Notes under the pieces: model-generated
Told to the model about the DNA's origin: nothing
Seen by the model: only the letters and a program-made list of their open reading frames with translations
Database searches by the model: none
NCBI GenBank assembly: GCA_023935145.1
Contig: CM043705.1
Span: 88,446,084-88,510,083, forward strand
DNA from: Bretschneidera sinensis
Taxonomy: Eukaryota > Streptophyta > Magnoliopsida > Brassicales > Akaniaceae
Reading direction: 5' to 3'
Length of the DNA stretch: 64,000 nucleotides
In this document: positions 39,201 to 51,619 of the stretch, piece after piece
Layout of the letters: every line of letters begins with the position of its first letter
How positions within the stretch are numbered: the first letter of the stretch is position 1
Position numbers and translations under genes: made by a program

Positions 39201-41489
39201 ATGTTTTATTCTATAGAAGCATGTTAAACAAATTTATGCCTCTTGGCACTCAATGTTTGCATATCCACACATTAAATAAAAAAAATTAATTTCCAGAATC
39301 TGACATTACTTTCATCAATATTAGCGGTGCACCATTACACTGAGACTTATTATTAAGAAAGTATGTACATATTGATTTGTTCGAGATAATAAACTAAATG
39401 ACGCACAATCAATAAAGTAATTGTGCCCATAACTGCCCATCCTCAAAAAGCTCCCTCTGTGAAATAACTGCTGCTAGAAACATTTACGATGGATCAAAGG
39501 GAGACAGACTTTTGGAACATATGAACTTAGATGCAGCATGAACAAAGCTTAAGACTTTGTTCCCTCAAATAGTTTGAGCAGTGCAAACAGTATTTCAGTG
39601 CAGCAGTTCTGTGCCTCAATTATGAATTTCTTGATTACCATGTTATACCCCACCCGCTGCTTCCCTTGAATCTTAAACTAAAATGAAGCATTAACATGGT
39701 CAATATGCCCAACAAAGGAAACATTGGAGACAGCAGCACGTGGACTTAAAAACAATCCAGAAAAAGTCAAAATGTTTCATACTAGTCCTAGAGAACCAGC
39801 AACCAGCACATTAACCATTTATAGATAAGCGGCGGACTAACAGTCAACACTTCTGGGAATTTCCCTTTTCCAGAAAAAAACATCCCTCAAGGAAATAATA
39901 ATAAAAAAAGTGATTTGTGTTATTAAATTCCGTTGCCTTTCAACCATTTATTGCAAGTTTGTAAAATGATAATGATAACTTTCTGTGTGCCTGAGTGACC
40001 CTCGCAACAAGACACCGGTAGAAGGTTAGAAATAATTGCACAGAAAAGAATACGTATCAACCAGGAATGGTTGAAATAAAAAGTTCCACTCCTGCTTCTC
40101 ATGTGACTACCAATTATGTTTTTTTTTTTTAAAAAAAATTACTCCCAGTTATGCTATTTGAAGGCTGAACATACTGGGAAAATTTTCACATATGTTTCAA
40201 GCTAGCTGGAAGAGTCCACCTTATGGGCATAATTTTTAGCATTCTCTGAGCACGATCAGGCGGTTGCATCATTTATACATCCGAGATAAACAATGCCGAT
40301 TTCAACAGCTTAGAGTAACTCCCAACAACTGGCGGTCACTTGGAGTCAGTTTTCGCAAGTAACATACAAGAAAGCAGCATTATCAACTATAATTCATAAC
40401 CAAAGCATCAACAGTCACTTCACTAATCAATAAACAATAAACAATATTCGCATTCATATTCATATTTATAGTGTACAAGAAGTACAAAACCAAAACTAGC
40501 TCTAATTTCTCATCAACCAAAAGGGGATAACAGAAAACCCCATTTACAATATGAAATCTAGTCAACAACATATTAACACTGACCTTAAACTGAGAATGAA
40601 ATGGATGATACCCATGATTGCTATACCCAATTTTCGGTGCAACTACAGCTCCTCCTCCACTCGCCTTCCCTGCCTCTCCCGCCTCTTTTCTCTCCCCGTC
40701 TGCTGACTGCGCCGCATCATCCCCCCACTCCTGCTCCTCCATGGCCTGGTTCGGGTCCCCGTCCGCCACAATAACAAGCTCGTCCCCATCTTCATCGTCG
40801 TCCTCGTTACCATCACCGCCCACTACTCCTCTCTCCATCCCCATCGGCCCATGATGATTGTTGTCGTTCAACACTATCTGCAAATCGTCTTCACTGTCGC
40901 TATCCCAATCATCCCCTTCTCCTTCTCCTACGCCGCCAATCGTGTTATCGTTATTCTTCTCGATTCTTTTAGGACCCTCGATAATCTCCTGATTTGCCGC
41001 CGACACATAAACGGATTCGACTCCGCCGCCTGCATCCGATAGGCCCGGAATTATCGGGTCATCACCAATTCCAATATCACCCTCAATATCAAATTTCACA
41101 TCTTTATCATCATCGCCACCACCACCAGCAGTTTCTTCATGGTTCGCGTCCTCCGGAGCCCTATCTGGTAAGTTCGCATCCTCGGTCACGAAAACCCTTG
41201 ACCCAGGAGCTGAATCCCCCTCTTTCTGATCTCTGGGGGTCGAATCGGAGCCCCTGGGGGCGCGTGGGAGCTCGTTGGAGTCATGGACTAGGGATTGATT
41301 AGTAGGTCTTTGCAGGAGAGTGGAATTTGGGTAGGGAGCTACGTAGAGGGCATGGTTTTCGTCGGATTGGAGGTTGAGGTCGATCGGAAGGTTTAGATGT
41401 GCGGATGCAGGGAATGGCTGGTGGGTCTGCGGAGAGAACGGCTTCAGCACGTCTGTGTACAGATCTCCGAACTCATCGTCGTCTTCCAT
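29994..41489 (-). CDS. FIPS5: FIPS5 / Fip1-like polyadenylation factor
   Basis: Plant homologue of Fip1, the CPSF-associated protein that bridges poly(A) polymerase and pre-mRNA at 3'-end formation. Nine coding exons with GT-AG sites: 40584-41489, 37979-38232, 35764-35890, 35620-35688, 35347-35481, 34990-35091, 34548-34882, 32038-33685 and 29994-30560. They join in frame to 4143 nt, 1380 aa. Domains in order: acidic N-terminus (start MEDDDEFGDLYTDVLKPFSP); Gly/Pro-rich stretch with GRGRGDWRPPG; the Fip1 motif at about 388-429 (FDVDIDGFEEKPWR, PGIDISDFFNFD, WKDYC); an acidic linker; a long Arg/Asp/Glu/Lys/Ser-rich region of RERD/SRHR type; and a C-terminus ending RPARKRRWISN. The Fip1 motif is split from the N-terminus by a 2-kb intron carrying a foldback MITE. 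No lesions. Confidence 0.93.
33828..33900 (+). mobile_element. Possible SINE-like fragment in FIPS5 intron
   Basis: TTAGCCTAGCGGTTTT resembles a tRNA A-box and is followed about 35 bases later by AGTTCAGGATTTG, a weak B-box-like string. No complete tRNA or tail is visible, so this is tentative. Confidence 0.25.
33934..33948 (-). mobile_element. 15-nt LINE-tail insertion with 17-bp TSD
   Basis: TTTTTTTTATAAGCT (minus-strand AGCTTATAAAAAAAA) lies between TTCTACTGCTCAGACTC (33917-33933) and TTCTACTGCTCACACTC (33949-33965; one mismatch). The inserted CTTATAAAAAA is the LINE tail motif in reverse orientation. It lies in the FIPS5 intron between exons 7 and 8. Confidence 0.6.
36190..36233. repeat. 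TA and GA microsatellites
   Basis: An uninterrupted (TA)n run is followed by (GA)n, immediately left of the foldback MITE. Another (TA)n run (36619-36638) abuts its right end. Confidence 0.85.
36234..36618. mobile_element. 385-bp palindromic MITE inside a FIPS5 intron
   Basis: The left terminus GCAAAGATGCATTGACACAA and the reverse complement of the right terminus, GCAAGGATCAATTGACACCA, begin two arms of about 150-190 bp that match through most of their length. Shared blocks include GGTGTAAGAATAA against AGTGTAAGAATAA, CTTACACCA, TCTATAATTTTTTG, and GATCATGCAAGCAAAATTTCACA against GATCATGCATGCAAAATTTCACA. The element sits exactly between (TA)n tracts, so insertion into TA with TA duplication is plausible (Tc1/mariner- or PIF-like preference). 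No transposase is present. Confidence 0.8.
38383..38424. repeat. GT/GC-rich alternating purine-pyrimidine tract
   Basis: GTGCGCGCGCGTGTGTG followed by GCATGCGTGTGTGTACAT in a FIPS5 intron. This is a classic microsatellite with Z-DNA-forming potential; no function is implied. Confidence 0.7.
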
Positions 41490-42149
41490 GAGAGATAAAG
41501 ACAGGGAGAGAGAGATAGTTTAGAGAAAGAAACCAATAAAGGGTTTTGAGGTTTGAGAGATGTGAAGAGAGCAATGAGAGTTTGTGGGTTTTTTTGCGTG
41601 CGTTTTCTTTTCTGTTTTTCCCTTTTTCCTTCTTCCTCCTCTTCTTCTCCTCCTTCTCCTACAGGTTTTCAGTTTTCACATTTACCTCATTTTGAACTGG
41701 TGAATTTATTTAGCGGTACCTTAGGGGTGTTTAGGTAATTTAGGTTGGACAATTTGTCTGCATCAATTGACAGCTGAGATGTGGCAGTGGCGCTTACTTA
41801 TAAGTGGATGATATACTGAAAACAAGGCATTTTTTGTTTAGGGTATTAGGGTTGGTGCTTGGCTGTTCATCCAAACCTATATTCAATTTTTCTATTTAAA
41901 AATATTTTTTCTTTTGGTTTTTGTTTTGCAAAGGAAAATAAATAAAAACAAAAATCAGTTCATGCAAACCATTTTTTTTTATTATACTTGAAAGCACATA
42001 AATCAATCAATATCACAAGTGAAAAGAATTATAAGGATCTTTGCCCAACAAGCTACAAATGAATATGCAATAATTCTATACAATTTCGAGGGTTACAACG
42101 TCCACTAAATATGCATAATATAAAGAGTTTGATTCTTTTCTAATAATCA
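41490..42149. other. FIPS5 leader and promoter region
   Basis: Immediately upstream of the FIPS5 ATG (minus strand) are GA/CT-rich leader sequences (41500-41680). AT-rich DNA follows up to the satellite array. No TATA box was chosen with confidence. Confidence 0.4.
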
Positions 42150-45100
42150 GGGAATAATATTTTAATTGATTGATTCAAATTGTAATTTAAATGACACGTT
42201 AATTTGTTATTAATGTGTATAAATGGTTTTTTTGTTTTTATTTACTTATTGCAATCATTAAAACGGGTGATCTAATAATGTAACATTATTGATCGTTTAT
42301 ATCATTGAAGCTGCGATACATAAAAAAAAAAAAAAAAAAAACTTACTTTTATTACAATTTTTTTATTAATGTAATTTATAAAATTACCATAAAAATTGAT
42401 TTAACATTTAGTGAGTGAGATGTAATTTTATGGAAACGATGTTATTTATATAAATTGTATATTTAAATGTAAATTACATGAGAAACAACATTACCTATTT
42501 GAGAAACATTATTAGCTTCAACTTGCAAATTGTATATTTAAATGTAAGTTTTATGAAGTGGTCGATTATTACAGTTATATGATTTTTATTTTGATTGATC
42601 GATTCACATTATAATTTGAATGACACGTTATTTTGTTATTAATATGTATAAATACTATTTTTTTTGTTTTTATTTACTTATTGCAATCATTGTAATGGAT
42701 GATACTAATAACGTAACATTATTGGTCGATTATATTATTGATGCGATACGTAAAGAAATCTTACCTTTTATTACAAATTTCTTTTATTAATGCAATTTAT
42801 AAAATTACCATAAAAATTGATAAGATATTTAGTGAGTGAAATGTAATTTTACGAAAGCAATACTATTTATGTAAATTGTATGAGAAATAATATTACCTAT
42901 TTGAGAAACATTGTTAGCTTCAGCTTGTAAAGTGTATATTTAAATGTAAGTTTTATGAAGTGGTCGATTATTACAATTATATGATTTGTATTTTGATTGA
43001 TCGATTCACATTATAATTTGAATGACACGTTAATTTGTTATTAGTGTGTATAAATAGTTTTTTTTTGTTTGTTTTTATTTACTTATTGCAATCATTGTAA
43101 TGGATGATGCTAAAACATTATTGGTCGTTTATATTATTGATACGATAAGTAAAGAAACCTTACATTTTATTACAAATTTCTTTTATTAATGCAATTTATA
43201 AAATTACCATAAAAATTGATAGGATATTTAGTGAGTGAAATGTGATTTTATGAAAGCGATGCTACTTATGTAAATTGTATCAGAAACAATATTACCTATT
43301 TGAGAAACATTGTTAGCGTCGGCTTATAAGTTGTATATTTAAATGTAAGTTTTATGAAGTGGTCGACTGTTACAATTATATGATTTGTATTTTGATCGAT
43401 CGATTCACATTGTAATTTGAATGACACGTTAATTTGTTATTAGTGTGTATAAATAGTTTTTTTTTTGTTTTTATTTATTTATTGCAATCATTGTAATGGA
43501 TGATACTAAAACATTATTGGTCGTTTATATTATTGATGCGATAAGTAAAGAAACCTTACCTTTTATTACAAATTTCTTTTATTAATGCAATTTATAAAAT
43601 TACCATAAAAATTGATAGGATATTTAGTGAGTGAAATATAATTTTATGAAAGCGATGCCATTTATATAAATTGTATCAGAAACAATATTACCTATTTGAG
43701 AAACATTGTTAGCGTCGGCTTATAAGTTGTATATTTAAATGTAAGTTTTATGAAGTGGTCGACTGTTACAATTATATGATTTGTATTTTGATCGATCGAT
43801 TCACATTGTAATTTGAATGACACGTTAATTTGTTATTAGTGTGTATAAATAGTTTTTTTTTTGTTTTTATTTATTTATTGCAATCATTGTAATGGATGAT
43901 ACTAAAACATTATTGGTCGTTTATATTATTGATGCGATAAGTAAAGAAACCTTACCTTTTATTACAAATTTCTTTTATTAATGCAATTTATAAAATTACC
44001 ATAAAAATTGATAGGATATTTAGTGAGTGAAATATAATTTTATGAAAGCGATGCTATTTATGTAAATTGTATCAGAAACAATATTATCTATTTGAGAAAC
44101 ATTGTTAGCGTCGGCTTATAAGTTGTATATTTAAATGTAAGTTTTATGAAGTGGTCGACTGTTACAATTATATGATTTGTATTTTGATTGATCGATTCAC
44201 ATTGTAATTTGAATGGCACGTTAATTTGTTATTAGTGTGTATAAATAGTTTTTTTTTGTTTTTATTTACTTATTGCAATCATTGTAATGGATGATACTAA
44301 AACATTATTGGTCGTTTATATTATTGATGCGATAAGTAAAGAAACCTTACCTTTTATTACAAATTTCTTTTATTAATGCAATTTATAAAATTACCATAAA
44401 AATTGATAGGATATTTAGTGAGTGATATTTAATTTTATGAAAGCGATGCTATTTATGTAAATTGTATCAGAAACAATATTATCTATTTGAGAAACATTGT
44501 TAGCGTCGGCTTATAAGTTGTATATTTAAATGTAAGTTTTATGAAGTAGTCGACTGTTACAATTATATGATTTGTATTTTGATTGATCGATTCACATTGT
44601 AATTTGAATGACACGTTAATTTGTTATTAGTGTGTATAAATAGTTTTTTTTTGTTTGTTTTTATTTACTTATTGCAATCATTGTAATGGATGATACTAAA
44701 ACATTATTGGTCGTTTATATTATTGATGCGATAAGTAAAGAAACCTTACCTTTTATTACAAATTTCTTTTATTAATGCAATTTATAAAATTACCATAAAA
44801 ATTGATAGGATATTTAGTGAGTGAAATGTAATTTTATGAAAGCGATGCTATTTATGTAAATTGTATCAGAAACAATATTACCTATTTGAGAAACATTGTT
44901 AGCGTCGGCTTATAAGTTGTATATTTAAATGTAAGTTTTATGAAGTGGTCAACTGTTACAATTATATGATTTGTATTTTGATTAATCGATTCACATTGTA
45001 ATTTGAATGATACATTAATTTGTTATTAGTGTGTATAAATAGTTTTTTGTTTTTGTTTTTGTTTTTATTTACTTATTGCAATCATTAGAATGAATAATAC

Positions 45101-45415
45101 TAATAACGTAACATTATTGATCGTTTATATTATTGATGCTACGATACGTAAAAAAACCTTTATTACAATTTTTTTTATTAATGCAATTTATAAAATTACC
45201 ATAAAAATTGATGTGACATTTAGTGAGTGAGATGCAATTTTATGAAAGCGATGCTATTTATATAAATTGTATATTTAAATGTAAATTGTATGAGAAACAA
45301 TATTACCTATTTGAGAAACATTGTTATCTTCAGCTTGTAAAGTGTATATTTAAATATAAGTTTTACGAAGTGGTCAACTGTTACAATTATAAGATTTGTA
45401 TTTTGATTACACTGA
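42150..45415 (+). repeat. Tandem satellite, about 397-bp unit, about 8 copies
   Basis: The landmark CACGTTAATTTG (or its variants) recurs at about 42195, 42624, 43026, 43425, 43821, 44217, 44612 and 45011. The spacings are 429, 402, 399, 396, 396, 395 and 399 bases. Units between about 43000 and 45000 are nearly identical, while the outer ones are diverged. Each unit holds GCGATAAGTAAAGAAACCTT, TGCAATTTATAAAATTACCA and TAGTGAGTGA. The array is AT-rich and noncoding; the open frame at 45223-45504 is incidental. Confidence 0.93.
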
Positions 45416-46145
45416 ATATATTCCTTACAACAATATTACCAACATGGAAATATTATTATCTTCAATTTATGGATTGTATATTTAGTTATTTACTCAGTAT
45501 ATGATTTTCTTATCACTATAATTGCACCCGAGCAATTCAAGTAAAAATTTATCTAGTAAACAAATATTTTATTTCCAAAAAAATCTAATATTTTAATAGA
45601 AATTTAGTTATATATGGATAATAAATTTTAAAGTTAATTACAAATTACCTAATTAGTTTATGCGATCTCAAATGATACCATTATGGTTTGAAGTTTGTCA
45701 ATTGTAACGTTGCGATTAAGATGATTAAGATGCTAATGGATACAACGTTTTAATTATGATAATGTGTCAATTTATAACCTAAACATTAGATTGGATTTTG
45801 TTTGTTTCAAATATTCTAAAATGATATTTAAATTTAATTATAGACTTTTATACAAAAAAGACAAACATAAAAATTAATTTAAAATGAATTATTTTTTTCA
45901 ATTAATTTAAAAATAAAATAAAATTCATTTTTATTTGATTACAAATAAAATATAAACCTTTTTATTGGAAAACTTTATCATTTTTATTCAATTATACGAG
46001 AGAGTTTTTGTCAATATATTTTGTTCTCTTCATTTTAGAAAGTTCATCTGCAAATTCTATTAATCTTATTAAGATTTGCAATAAAATAACTTAATTTTAT
46101 AGTGAATTCATAATAATTTCTATAGTTTTTCTCAAAACACTAGAG
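45416..46145. other. Intergenic AT-rich DNA
   Basis: AT-rich flank to the right of the satellite array. No supported gene or structure. Confidence 0.4.
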
Positions 46146-46520
46146 ATGGCGATGGGGTGTGGAATGTCTTTTCTGTCCCCAAAGAAAAAAAATCCTCTCA
46201 TTTTCGTTATACGGTTTTCGAAAACATAATTCCTCATTTATGTTCTCGTTTTATAAACGAGAACAAAATTCTCATAAAAAGTATAGAGATTTCTTGTTAA
46301 TAAAATTAAAAAAAAATGCTAAAAATTAATAATAGATATATTATATTAATATATTTATAAATCGGATTAAAAAAACGAGTTCAAGAATTAAACGGGTCAA
46401 AGAGTGTCATCACTCCATCATCCTTAAATCCGTTAAATATTTTTTATCATTCTGTCTCAGTTGGGACAAACTCAGCTCTAACGGTTCCGAAAGTCTACAT
46501 TCTTGTTGAGAACAAATATT
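46146..46520. repeat. Possible dispersed repeat beginning GATGGCGATGGGG
   Basis: GAGATGGCGATGGGGTGTGG at the left, with GTCCCC and CATCATCC-type motifs further in, resembles a common plant repeat whose end reads GATGGCAATGGGGCGGGG. The copy is decayed and its right end is unclear. Confidence 0.35.
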
Positions 46521-47146
46521 TTTGGTCTTTACTACCTAACAAGTAAGAAATAATTGAATTTCATAAAATTTAAAAATAAACATACCCTTAAAATTAGATA
46601 GGTGTAAGTTTGGAAAAAAAATAAAATAACACAAAAAAATTCCTAAATTTAAAAAAAAACTAAAATCATAGATCTTGTAATTAAAGATTTTCAAGTGATA
46701 TAAAAATTAACATGTATTTTATATACAAAGTGCAATAAATGCAATTAAAGATAAAAGATAAAAAAAAAATAACTTTAAAATTACATAAACAGCTATTCTT
46801 ACGTTCGGTTCCAATTGATAATTATTCGACGGAAAAAAAATAAACCGTCGGCAAGCATTTATTTATTTTTTCATATATGTTTCGATTCAATCGTCACAAT
46901 AAAAATACAAAATATAAAAAAAAAAAGTAAAAAGGAAAATGGTTTAAGATCCGGCGGTTCAGTTCCAGCTCAAAGAGTAGTGAGTGTAAACTCGGTCTAT
47001 ATCTCGCATACATAGAATTAGATTCATATTCTTTAATTTTCTCAGCAGCCAAACAAAAGGTACAAAGCATAGTTTGGACAAGGGAAGAATTTTCTTCGAT
47101 TCGATCGAACTCAGAGAGAGAGGAGTGAGAAAATAGAAAGGGAAGT
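46521..47146. other. TRS31 upstream region
   Basis: AT-rich DNA leading to the TRS31 leader (about 47020-47146: purine-rich, with AGAGAGAGAGGAG). No core promoter element was confidently assigned. Confidence 0.4.
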
Positions 47147-50100
47147 ATGATTGGAGTAGGGAAGATCAAGCAATACTCTAACGTCCTCGATAAACCTCTT
47201 AGCAAGGGCAAACAAGAGGTGTCTCTCTTTTTAAACTTTTGCTTCAATTTTCAATTTATGTCTGGTTTTTGAGAAAATGTCGAGGTAAAAGAAAGAAAAT
47301 AAACTGGAATTCTGAAGTTTACTCTTTTGCGTTTATTTTTTTTCCTTTTTGAGCTGCCAAACTGGAATTTCAGATCTATTCGCATTATCTTTTAAGATTA
47401 AATTTAGTCAATTGGGGTATTAGATTAGGATCTATCTTTTTTTTATTTTTATTATAAGTGATTAGGATCTATCTCTTATTAGGTGCTATGATTATTTCCG
47501 GCCCTTTTGGTAGCTAAAAGAAAAGGAAAAAAGAAATAGAGAAACAAAATTTAACCTTAGCTTTTTCATCATTTTATCCAGAGAAGAAAAATCATAGTTG
47601 AATTGAGCTTTTGAGTCAATCCATGGCTTATCTGAACTCGAGCATCAGTAGATCTAATCAAAACAAGCAAAAACGTGAGTTCCAAAGATTTGTTTTCACG
47701 GCAATCAAACAGAAGAGTGACAAATATTAGGAATTTTCTTAATTTGAGGTCAACATTTTGAAATTATGTTTTTGGATTGATGTTAGGCATTTGTTGCAGG
47801 TCAGTCTGAGTGCGTTCGCTTTCTTGTTCTCAGAGCTTGTTCAATACAATCAGACCCAGGTTGAAAATATTGCTGAGCTAGAAAGAAGGTAAAATCTATC
47901 AAGTTCATAATATTAACCTTATGTATTTTATATTACTGATATTGGGTTTTATATTCTATTCTATGTTGTTGAGAAACTGGTGGAAAAATAAATGAAAAAG
48001 AAAATATGGATTTTATTCTGAAAAAAAAGAAAAATTTCTCAGTTCAACAAGAGTAAACATTGCAGTATTGATAAGTTGGGTTATCAGTGGTCCTGGGTCC
48101 CAGATGATATAAAATATCAGTAAATTTCTCATTTTTTCACAACATATTTTGTGCAACTTAATTAAGCATAAATGGGCAGACTTTGGCAATACATTTGGAG
48201 AAGTTAAATAAGAAAAAAGAAACCTGAAATTGGCATGATGGAAACTTTCATCTCAGACAAATGTTGCTTTGGATTAACTTCTATTATATGATTTGGTATG
48301 ATACCTTATGGGGTCAATGTTTTAAATACTCTTAATGGGAATGGAGTAGGCTGGAGGATGCAGGATATGCTGTTGGAGCTCGAGTTCTGGAACTTCTTTG
48401 CCATAGGGAGAAGGTATGGAACATTCGTTAGAGTTCTTTTTGACACTTGTAGATGTTCAATAGGCTGAAATATTCCTAGGCATAATCTTGATTTGTCAAA
48501 TGATTTTTTTCATTAAATATAAGTAAATTATTTTATCCAAAATGTATTTACGATTTGGTAATAAGACAGAATAAACAATAGATATCATGATACGTATGTA
48601 ATGGTCTACTCCCCATAGAGTTTTACTTTGGTGGTATGATTAAGATAGAGGAATTGTTGATCTCAAACTTGTCAGGTATGCAATGCATAAAATATGGTAT
48701 AGATTCTTGAAATTGGACATAGAAGGTAAATATTAAATTTCATATTCAACCACGAAGCTTGACAAGTTTATCCATGCTGAGTATTCCAAGGTTGAAATTG
48801 CCAGCAGTGAAGTTGTGTCGTTTAGTCCGTGTCTCACTTTTGGATGCATGAACCTGTACTTTGGGTCTTGAAATTGGACACCTTGTTGTATTCAGATTAC
48901 AATATGAATCTATACCGCTTCTTTAATGAAGAAATTGGAAAGGGGGATTAAGCCTTTCCCTCATAGATGGTTTGTTATTTCATGTTGAATCACCAACTGC
49001 ACATGTATAACTTTGGGCTGCAATGGTGGATTTATGTGAGGGAATTCTTGCACAAGATTGGCAACTGGAAGTTTTAAGTCTTACTTACATGCAACCATAT
49101 GAGACCTCTTTGTAATTCTTACTTGCAGATACGATTAGTCTTTCTTTCATGTGATAGTTCTCTTTGTACAGGATTTTGTGATTGCTCCATATTTGAGGCT
49201 TGAAATTGTGATCTAATACTGTGATCTTGGCTTTGCTCTTTCCATTTTTGCATTTGGGTTTGTTGATGTGTATAAGTGTATGTGTGGATATAATATGTTT
49301 TCCCTTACCTTGGGACAAGTAACATAGTTATGCCTTTTCTATTTGACAGGGAAACAGAAGGGAGACAAGATTGTTGGGTATTTTGTCTTTTGTACATAGC
49401 ACCGTGTGGAAGGTACTATTTGGAAAGGTAAGCAATTTTAATATGGTCATCAATTTTTTTGGATGCAGTAGTTAAAAGTTGTGATTCTTGAACTTCCTTT
49501 TGTTTGGAACGAAGTGCTCTGTTCAGTTAAGTGAATCTTTTTTTGCCCTCTTCTAATATGTGATTTTCACATGTTCTGCTGCAAGCTGAGCATTCTCTCA
49601 CTAGAATTATTGCTTGGTATATGAAAAAGTCCCAGTAGATAGAACATCTATACATGGTGACCATGAAATCTCTAATTTACTTTTCTTTATTGGGACTATT
49701 GACTTTACATGCATCGTTTGCTACTTTTATTATTCTAAATCTCCAGAATAATATGTACATGTATTGTGCAGAAGATTATTATTTGGCTTCTTGGACATCA
49801 TACTGTTAGATGTTATTCTTGTGCAACCTGAAAGAGAAATGCAAAATTATGCAGTTAATTCAGTTATTGATTCGAAATGATTCTGATTATTATATATTTT
49901 TATTTGATAGTTATGTTTATAAATTTTTATTCTGACTATTATATTACCTAGCCTTGCTTCTGGATTTGTATTAACAGAAGCATGACAAGGAAAGCTTGCT
50001 AGCTTTTTGAAATCCATGGAATTGACTCAGTATGTATCTAACAACTTGCTCTTTGTTATGATGTTAGGTAGCGGACTCACTTGAGAAAGGAACTGAACAT

Positions 50101-51619
50101 GAAGATGAATACATGATCAGTGAGAAGGAGCTCCTTGTAAACAGGTTACAATTTGATCAGCACTTTGATATTCATAAAGCAATTATTACAGTTAGCTGGA
50201 ATTAAGTTAAAGTCAAACTGATGATTTATGCTTTGGATTGTAGATTTATTTCAATTCCAAAAGATATGGGGACATTTAATTGCGGTGCATTTGTTGCTGG
50301 TATAGTTAGGGTAAGTGCTGCAATGTTTTGTGTGCATGGACTGATAATCTGGTAAATGAAAGCTCTTATGCGCGCTTTTGCCTCTTTGAAGGGAGTTTTG
50401 GACAGTGCAGGTTTTCCAGCAGTTGTAACAGCTCATTTTGTACCTATGGAAGGACAACATCGACCTCGGACTACCATTTTAATAAAGTTTGCTGAAGAGG
50501 TAGATGCTAAATTTTATCTCACTTATGGCTGCTTTCATCCACTCTAAGAAACCCCCCATATTCCCCAAAGCCTTAATTTGCATGCCAAATTATTTGGTCA
50601 GTAATGCCCCTTATCGTTGTGATCAATGAGCTAAATATCTCAGAAAACAAAGATTTGATGTCCAGTAAATAAAAAATTGGAGCTTTGAGTAGAAGTTCCG
50701 GTACTTAGATTAGCTTGCTCTGGTCCAACTCAGGTGAATACTTGCGTTTAATCTTTTGGACTGTACCATGTTCTTTATAACTTTTTTCCATTTTTTGTTT
50801 AAAGATAACTAGTGATGGGAGTTTTGGGTTCCCTCATAACAATCTTGGTTTGATGAGTGCATATTGTTACAACAATAATGCATTTCCATGTTTCAATTTA
50901 CCAGTTCTTTGCATGGTTTTCATATTCTGTAGAACTCACACTTGTTCAACTCAAGCAGCGCCTTGACTAGAATATGACATAACTCCTTGAAAAGAACTTT
51001 GTCAAAAAAATTTAAGTTCCAGTAGCTTGAGTGAAAACTTTTGCATGGAATTCTATGTAACCTCTTGACACAGGTTAATAATGGTTAGTATAAGAAAACA
51101 TGTGTTGGTCATTTGACTGGTTATGTTGGTTTATTTGACCTCTTTTTCTGCCATTTTCCTTCTTTGAGGGTATTCTATCGATACTTCTTCTACATGTCCA
51201 TTACCTATTCAATTCTGATAAAAGATTCCTTGATCATGCCACTTATTTTTTCTCCCTTAAAAGGTTATTAAGTGTTTAAAACTGGAAAGCAAGTTTAATG
51301 ATTTTCTTTGGAGTGGGAGTGGGGAAAGGGCTACTGGTACAAAGGTTAGTTGGCAAGCTGTTGTGATCCAAAGTTTGAAGGTATATTAGGGATTAAGAGA
51401 TTGGTAGATTGGAACAGAGCAAAATGCATGGCACTCTAGTCTTGAATGGGCAATTTCTCGTTTAGTTTCCATTCGATGTGCAATCCTTTGCTTGTAACAC
51501 AAAGCAGGTCTGCATCTCCTCCTTGCAAAAGCTTCGATAGTTTCCCAACAGTGGTACGTTTTTTTTTACTGTGATTCTTTCCAAACCAGGTGCTACGAAG
51601 AGAAGCAAGGTTAGGCTGA
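47147..51619 (+). CDS. TRS31: TRAPP complex subunit TRS31/TRAPPC5
   Basis: Core subunit of the TRAPP tethering complex, acting with Bet3/Trs33-type subunits as a Rab GEF at the Golgi. Eight exons with GT-AG sites: 47147-47218, 47800-47888, 48350-48413, 49350-49427, 50068-50144, 50244-50310, 50392-50499 and 51590-51619. They join to 585 nt, 194 aa, the family length. The protein begins [20 protein letters not shown], has [67 protein letters not shown] and [20 protein letters not shown], and ends VLRREARLG. The last exon has only nine amino-acid codons and follows a 1.09-kb intron. Retention of that intron would give a different end ([15 protein letters not shown]). It is divergent from FIPS5, with the satellite between them. 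Confidence 0.94.
47439..47460 (-). mobile_element. 22-nt LINE-tail insertion with 15-bp TSD
   Basis: A T-rich string ending ATTATAAGT (minus strand ACTTATAATAAAAATAAAAA) lies between perfect 15-bp repeats GATTAGGATCTATCT (47424-47438 and 47461-47475). It lies in TRS31 intron 1. Confidence 0.65.

Noticed and set aside
40107..40152. A sixth micro-LINE insertion (ACTACCAATTATG / ACTCCCAGTTATG flanks)
   Set aside because: Three mismatches in 13 bases and a plain T/A run without the CTTAT motif; too weak to count.
42150..45415. CRISPR-like array
   Set aside because: The direct repeat is about 397 bp with no spacers, in a plant nuclear context; it is a satellite.
45223..45504. 93-aa open frame at the end of the satellite
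   Set aside because: It lies in tandem-repeat DNA, has skewed composition and is not conserved between units.
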